Origin: Clostridium sp. Marseille-P3244
Lineage (GTDB): Bacteria; Bacillota; Clostridia; Lachnospirales; Lachnospiraceae
NCBI RefSeq assembly: GCF_900120155.1
Contig: NZ_LT635549.1
Coordinates: 2,140,688 to 2,204,687 of the forward strand
Direction of reading: 5' to 3'
DNA length: 64,000 nt
This document shows positions 61,411 through 64,000 of this stretch, piece after piece. The first letter of the stretch is position 1; each line of letters starts with the position of its first letter. The position numbers and the translations under genes are program-made. Under the pieces are notes generated by a model that worked only from the letters and a program-made list of their open reading frames with translations, did no database searches and was not told the DNA's origin.

Positions 61411-62859
61411 CTACTCGCCGATCAGGCTCTTATAAAGTTCCTCATAATGCCCTGCTGAATTTTTCCATGAAAAATCCTGGCTCATGGCACGTTCGACGAT
61501 CTTGTTCCAGTCTCTTTTCTTATCGTAGTAGATCCTCTCGGCATATCGGACTGTGTTCAGCATCTCATGGGCATTATAGTTGCAGAAGCTGAATCCTGTA
61601 CCGGTCTTTTCATATTCATTATAAGGCTGCACAGTATCTCTGAGGCCTCCTGTCTCACGCACGATCGGAATCGTTCCGTAGCGCAGGCTCATAAGCTGAC
61701 TCAGGCCGCAGGGCTCAAACAGAGACGGCATCAGGAATGCATCGCAGGAAGCATAGATCCTGTGAGAAAGCTCGTCGGAATAATAGATATTTGCTGACAC
61801 TCTTCCAGAGTATTTCCACGCAAAATGGCGGAACATATTTTCATACTTCACATCACCGGTTCCAAGCACAACGATCTGTACCGCATCCTGACACAGTTCA
61901 TCCATCACATAATCCACAAGATCAAATCCCTTTTGATCCGTCAGACGGGACACCATGCCGATCATCATAACTTTCGGATCTTTATCCAGCCCCAGCTCCT
62001 CCTGAAGCGCTGTCTTATTCTGAGGCTTATTCTTTCTGAAATTATCGATCGTAAACTTTTTCGCGATCCGCGGGTCGGCAGCCGGATTCCAGTCATCATA
62101 ATCCAGCCCGTTCACGATCCCCCACAGATCATTCGATCTGGCAGAAATCAGGCCATCCAGCCCTTCTCCATAAAACGGAGTCTTAATCTCATCCGCGTAA
62201 CTGTTGCTCACTGTGGTTACTTTATCCGCGTACACAATTCCCCCCTTCAAGAGATTTGCGTCCTTGTATGCTTCCATCTTATCCGGAACAAAATAGTATT
62301 CCGGCAGACCCGTGATCCCCCTCACGGTTTTAGTATCCCATACGCCCTGGAATTTCAGGTTATGTATGGTCATTACGGTTTTGATTCCTCTGTAATATTC
62401 TCCGAGATATCGGAAATTATCCAGATATACCGGAATCAGGCCTGTCTGCCAGTCATGACAGTGAATAAGATCCGGCCGGAAACCGATCACGGGAAGAATG
62501 CTCAGGACCGCTTTTGAAAAAAAGGCAAACTTCTCGATGTTCCATTTAGGATCCCCATCGTATGGAGCAAAACCGCTGAAATAATGCTCATTGTCGATAA
62601 AATAGAATGTAATGTCATTCAGAACAGTTTTCATTACTCCTACATACTGATCCTGTCCTGCTATATCCATATAAAAATGAGTTACATACTCCAGTTTATC
62701 CTTCCATTCCTGCTTCATGCATGTATACTTCGGGATAACGACACGCACATCGTACTTTTCTCTGTTAAATTCTTTCGGAAGAGACCCCACTACGTCTGCA
62801 AGGCCGCCTGTCTTGATAAACGGCACACATTCTGAAGAAGCAAATAAAATATTTTTCAT
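61411..62859 (-). CDS. glgA: Glycogen synthase (ADP-glucose type)
   Basis: GlgA extends glycogen chains from ADP-glucose. The 482 residues form a GT5 enzyme: LFASSECVPFIKTGGLADVVGSLP at the N terminus (key motif KTGGLADV), HCHDWQTGLIPVYL and MTIHNLKFQGV in the first half, and the second nucleotide-binding segment MPSLFEPCGLSQLMSLRYGT. No other glycogen gene is in the window. It has a good promoter and may lead into metF, since only 35 nt separate them. Confidence 0.96.
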   Translation of the reverse strand: MKNILFASSECVPFIKTGGLADVVGSLPKEFNREKYDVRVVIPKYTCMKQEWKDKLEYVTHFYMDIAGQDQYVGVMKTVLNDITFYFIDNEHYFSGFAPYDGDPKWNIEKFAFFSKAVLSILPVIGFRPDLIHCHDWQTGLIPVYLDNFRYLGEYYRGIKTVMTIHNLKFQGVWDTKTVRGITGLPEYYFVPDKMEAYKDANLLKGGIVYADKVTTVSNSYADEIKTPFYGEGLDGLISARSNDLWGIVNGLDYDDWNPAADPRIAKKFTIDNFRKNKPQNKTALQEELGLDKDPKVMMIGMVSRLTDQKGFDLVDYVMDELCQDAVQIVVLGTGDVKYENMFRHFAWKYSGRVSANIYYSDELSHRIYASCDAFLMPSLFEPCGLSQLMSLRYGTIPIVRETGGLRDTVQPYNEYEKTGTGFSFCNYNAHEMLNTVRYAERIYYDKKRDWNKIVERAMSQDFSWKNSAGHYEELYKSLIGE

Positions 62860-62913
62860 ACTTATGATCCTCCATCTTCTGCATAATTAACGCAGGATAT
62901 TTCATTAAAATAT

Positions 62914-62941
62914 ATTATACCTTATTTCCTGCATAATGCAA
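62914..62941 (-). promoter_or_regulatory. Sigma-A promoter of glgA
   Basis: On the minus strand TTGCAT (62941-62936) and a perfect TATAAT (62919-62914) are spaced 16 nt. Confidence 0.68.
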
Positions 62942-62963
62942 AGGATTTTATCGGACCTCCTCC

Positions 62964-63764
62964 TCAGTTTCCTTTGCCTCCATGTCTGTATTCCAGCTGG
63001 ATCGTGTCTGCGATCAGCGCGATAAATTCAGAATTTGTCGGCTTGCCTTTCCCGGTGCTCACAGTATAACCGAAAAGTTCATCCAGAGTGTCCAGCTTGC
63101 CCCTGCTCCAGGCCACTTCAATGGCATGCCTGATCGCCCGTTCTACACGGCTGGAAGTTGTCTGATACTTCTTTGCCACCGTAGGATACAGGATCTTGGT
63201 TATGGCATTAAGTACATCCATATCGTTTACGGCCATCATGATCGCGTCCCTGAGATAGTGATACCCTTTGATATGTGCCGGTATACCGATCTCGTGGAGC
63301 ATGTTTGTCACCCGGTTTTCCAGGTTATCCCCTCTTGCACTTGTCTCTTTCTTCTTTTCCTCTGTTTTTCTGTCATAATTTCGGAACATTTTTCTTACGG
63401 ATTTTATCCGTTCCAGCAGCATATCGTTGTTGAACGGTTTCATAACGTAGTAATTTGCCCCTTTATCAAAGGCATCCTCGGTAATCCTTTCCTGACCCAC
63501 CGCCGTGATCACGATAAAATATGGACGTTTGTTGACAAAATGGTCCTGATTCACCTGTTCCATTACTGTCAGTCCATCCATTTTCGGCATAATAAGATCC
63601 AGAAGAACAACATCTGGCTGTCGGTCTTTGATGATCTGGCATACTTCTTCGCCATTTTTTGCTTTTCCGACCAGATCCAGCTCTTTATCCGTGCTGATGA
63701 TTTCATCCAGCATATCCAGGATCTTCTGGTTATCATCGGCGATGGCCACACTCAAATGCTCCAT
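62964..63764 (-). CDS. spo0A: Sporulation master regulator Spo0A
   Basis: Spo0A is the response regulator that starts sporulation when phosphorylated. The 266 residues have a receiver domain with the phosphoacceptor aspartate in [15 protein letters not shown], the conserved lysine in [10 protein letters not shown], a hinge and the C-terminal DNA-binding domain ([20 protein letters not shown] and [27 protein letters not shown], whose key part is [10 protein letters not shown]). It is downstream of spoIVB, the arrangement conserved in sporulating Firmicutes. Candidate 0A boxes lie upstream, so it may regulate itself. Confidence 0.98.
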   Translation of the reverse strand: MEHLSVAIADDNQKILDMLDEIISTDKELDLVGKAKNGEEVCQIIKDRQPDVVLLDLIMPKMDGLTVMEQVNQDHFVNKRPYFIVITAVGQERITEDAFDKGANYYVMKPFNNDMLLERIKSVRKMFRNYDRKTEEKKKETSARGDNLENRVTNMLHEIGIPAHIKGYHYLRDAIMMAVNDMDVLNAITKILYPTVAKKYQTTSSRVERAIRHAIEVAWSRGKLDTLDELFGYTVSTGKGKPTNSEFIALIADTIQLEYRHGGKGN

Positions 63765-63814
63765 TCTCTTCTCTCCTTTAGATTTGAGAACCAGCCTTGA
63801 AACGCCACTTGCTT

Positions 63815-63843
63815 ATTATATCCATGACAACTTGCAGAATCAA
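63815..63843 (-). promoter_or_regulatory. Sigma-A-type promoter of spo0A
   Basis: On the minus strand TTGATT (63843-63838) and a perfect TATAAT (63820-63815) are spaced 17 nt, about 50 nt before the spo0A start. Confidence 0.7.
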
Positions 63844-63858
63844 GGAGATTTTGTAGCA

Positions 63859-64000
63859 CTAATTCGACATAAAATTCGACGTTTCAGATAATTCGACCTG
63901 ATTCAGCATGTTCTCAATGAATATCCCATATCCCATTGTCGAATCTTGTACAAAAACATGGGTCACGGCACCGATCAGTTTCCCGTTCTGGATAATAGGA
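63859..64000 (-). CDS. spoIVB: SpoIVB peptidase, C-terminal end (5' part outside window)
   Basis: The last 46 codons of a minus-strand frame run in from the right edge and read [20 protein letters not shown], then [20 protein letters not shown] and NFMSN-stop. This is the C terminus of SpoIVB, the forespore serine protease that triggers pro-sigma-K processing: the [12 protein letters not shown] segment with the catalytic serine, and then [10 protein letters not shown]. Its position just upstream of spo0A supports the call. The truncation is due to the window edge. Confidence 0.9.
   Translation of the reverse strand, partial: PIIQNGKLIGAVTHVFVQDSTMGYGIFIENMLNQVELSETSNFMSN
63863..63943. promoter_or_regulatory. 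Cluster of four Spo0A boxes in the spoIVB 3' end
   Basis: On the minus strand TGTCGAA occurs at 63869-63863, and near matches CGTCGAA and GGTCGAA at 63881-63875 and 63898-63892. A perfect TGTCGAA is on the plus strand at 63937-63943. The consensus 0A box is TGTCGAA. All lie 20-100 bp upstream of the spo0A -35, fitting autoregulation. Confidence 0.6.

Overview
The window is chromosomal DNA from an anaerobic, endospore-forming member of the Clostridia, most likely the Lachnospiraceae. Evidence: spo0A next to the end of spoIVB, a complete rnf operon in the order C-D-G-E-A-B, a monomeric [FeFe]-hydrogenase, a biotin-dependent sodium-pump decarboxylase operon, separate overlapping ispH and rpsA genes, and B12-dependent methionine synthase with a detached activation subunit. 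Almost every gene lies on the minus strand. The only plus-strand genes I accept are apbE and a J-domain protein gene. I see no tRNA, rRNA, CRISPR array or prophage.

Layout. 1-2054: ruvB (cut by the window edge), ruvA, a Gx-type membrane protein and a NusG-domain-II protein. 2239-9037: apbE facing the six-gene rnf operon; between their stop codons lies a 722-nt block that is almost entirely self-complementary. 9334-11978: rpsA, ispH, cmk. 12075-16771: an acetyltransferase gene broken by an in-frame TGA, a BaiN/RdsA-type flavoprotein, an RpiR regulator and aminopeptidase P. 16924-22140: Na+-pumping decarboxylase operon with two different carboxyltransferases. 22255-23871: an ISLre2-type insertion sequence with a 9-bp target duplication, inserted in the last codons of an XRE regulator gene. 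24664-26652: 2-isopropylmalate synthase fused to an AraC-type DNA-binding domain. 26797-31792: two penicillin-binding carboxypeptidases, scpA/scpB and a phosphoesterase. 31968-35225: small miscellaneous genes. 35249-40188: sbcCD, a small protein gene and a glyoxalase-fold gene remnant. 40249-43755: MFS exporter and a NatAB-like ABC exporter. 43934-50859: two P-type ATPases flanking ftsH, the second behind a yybP-ykoY (Mn2+) riboswitch and terminator. 51100-55631: gdhA, rpsU, alaS. 55749-62859: hydrogenase, metH, its activation subunit, metF and glgA. 62964-64000: spo0A and the spoIVB 3' end.

How it fits together. Rnf couples ferredoxin oxidation to NAD+ reduction and ion export; ApbE attaches the covalent FMN groups that RnfD and RnfG need; the decarboxylase is a second likely sodium pump; the hydrogenase is another exit for ferredoxin electrons. 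A Rex-like site upstream of rnf and a 20-bp palindrome upstream of the hydrogenase promoter suggest redox control.

The two strongest candidates for something undescribed are the stop-codon-to-stop-codon cloverleaf between apbE and rnfB (3256-3977), whose wobble pairs indicate an RNA read in the apbE direction, and the LeuA-AraC fusion with a tandem decamer upstream of its own start. All calls come from reading the sequence; no database search was run.
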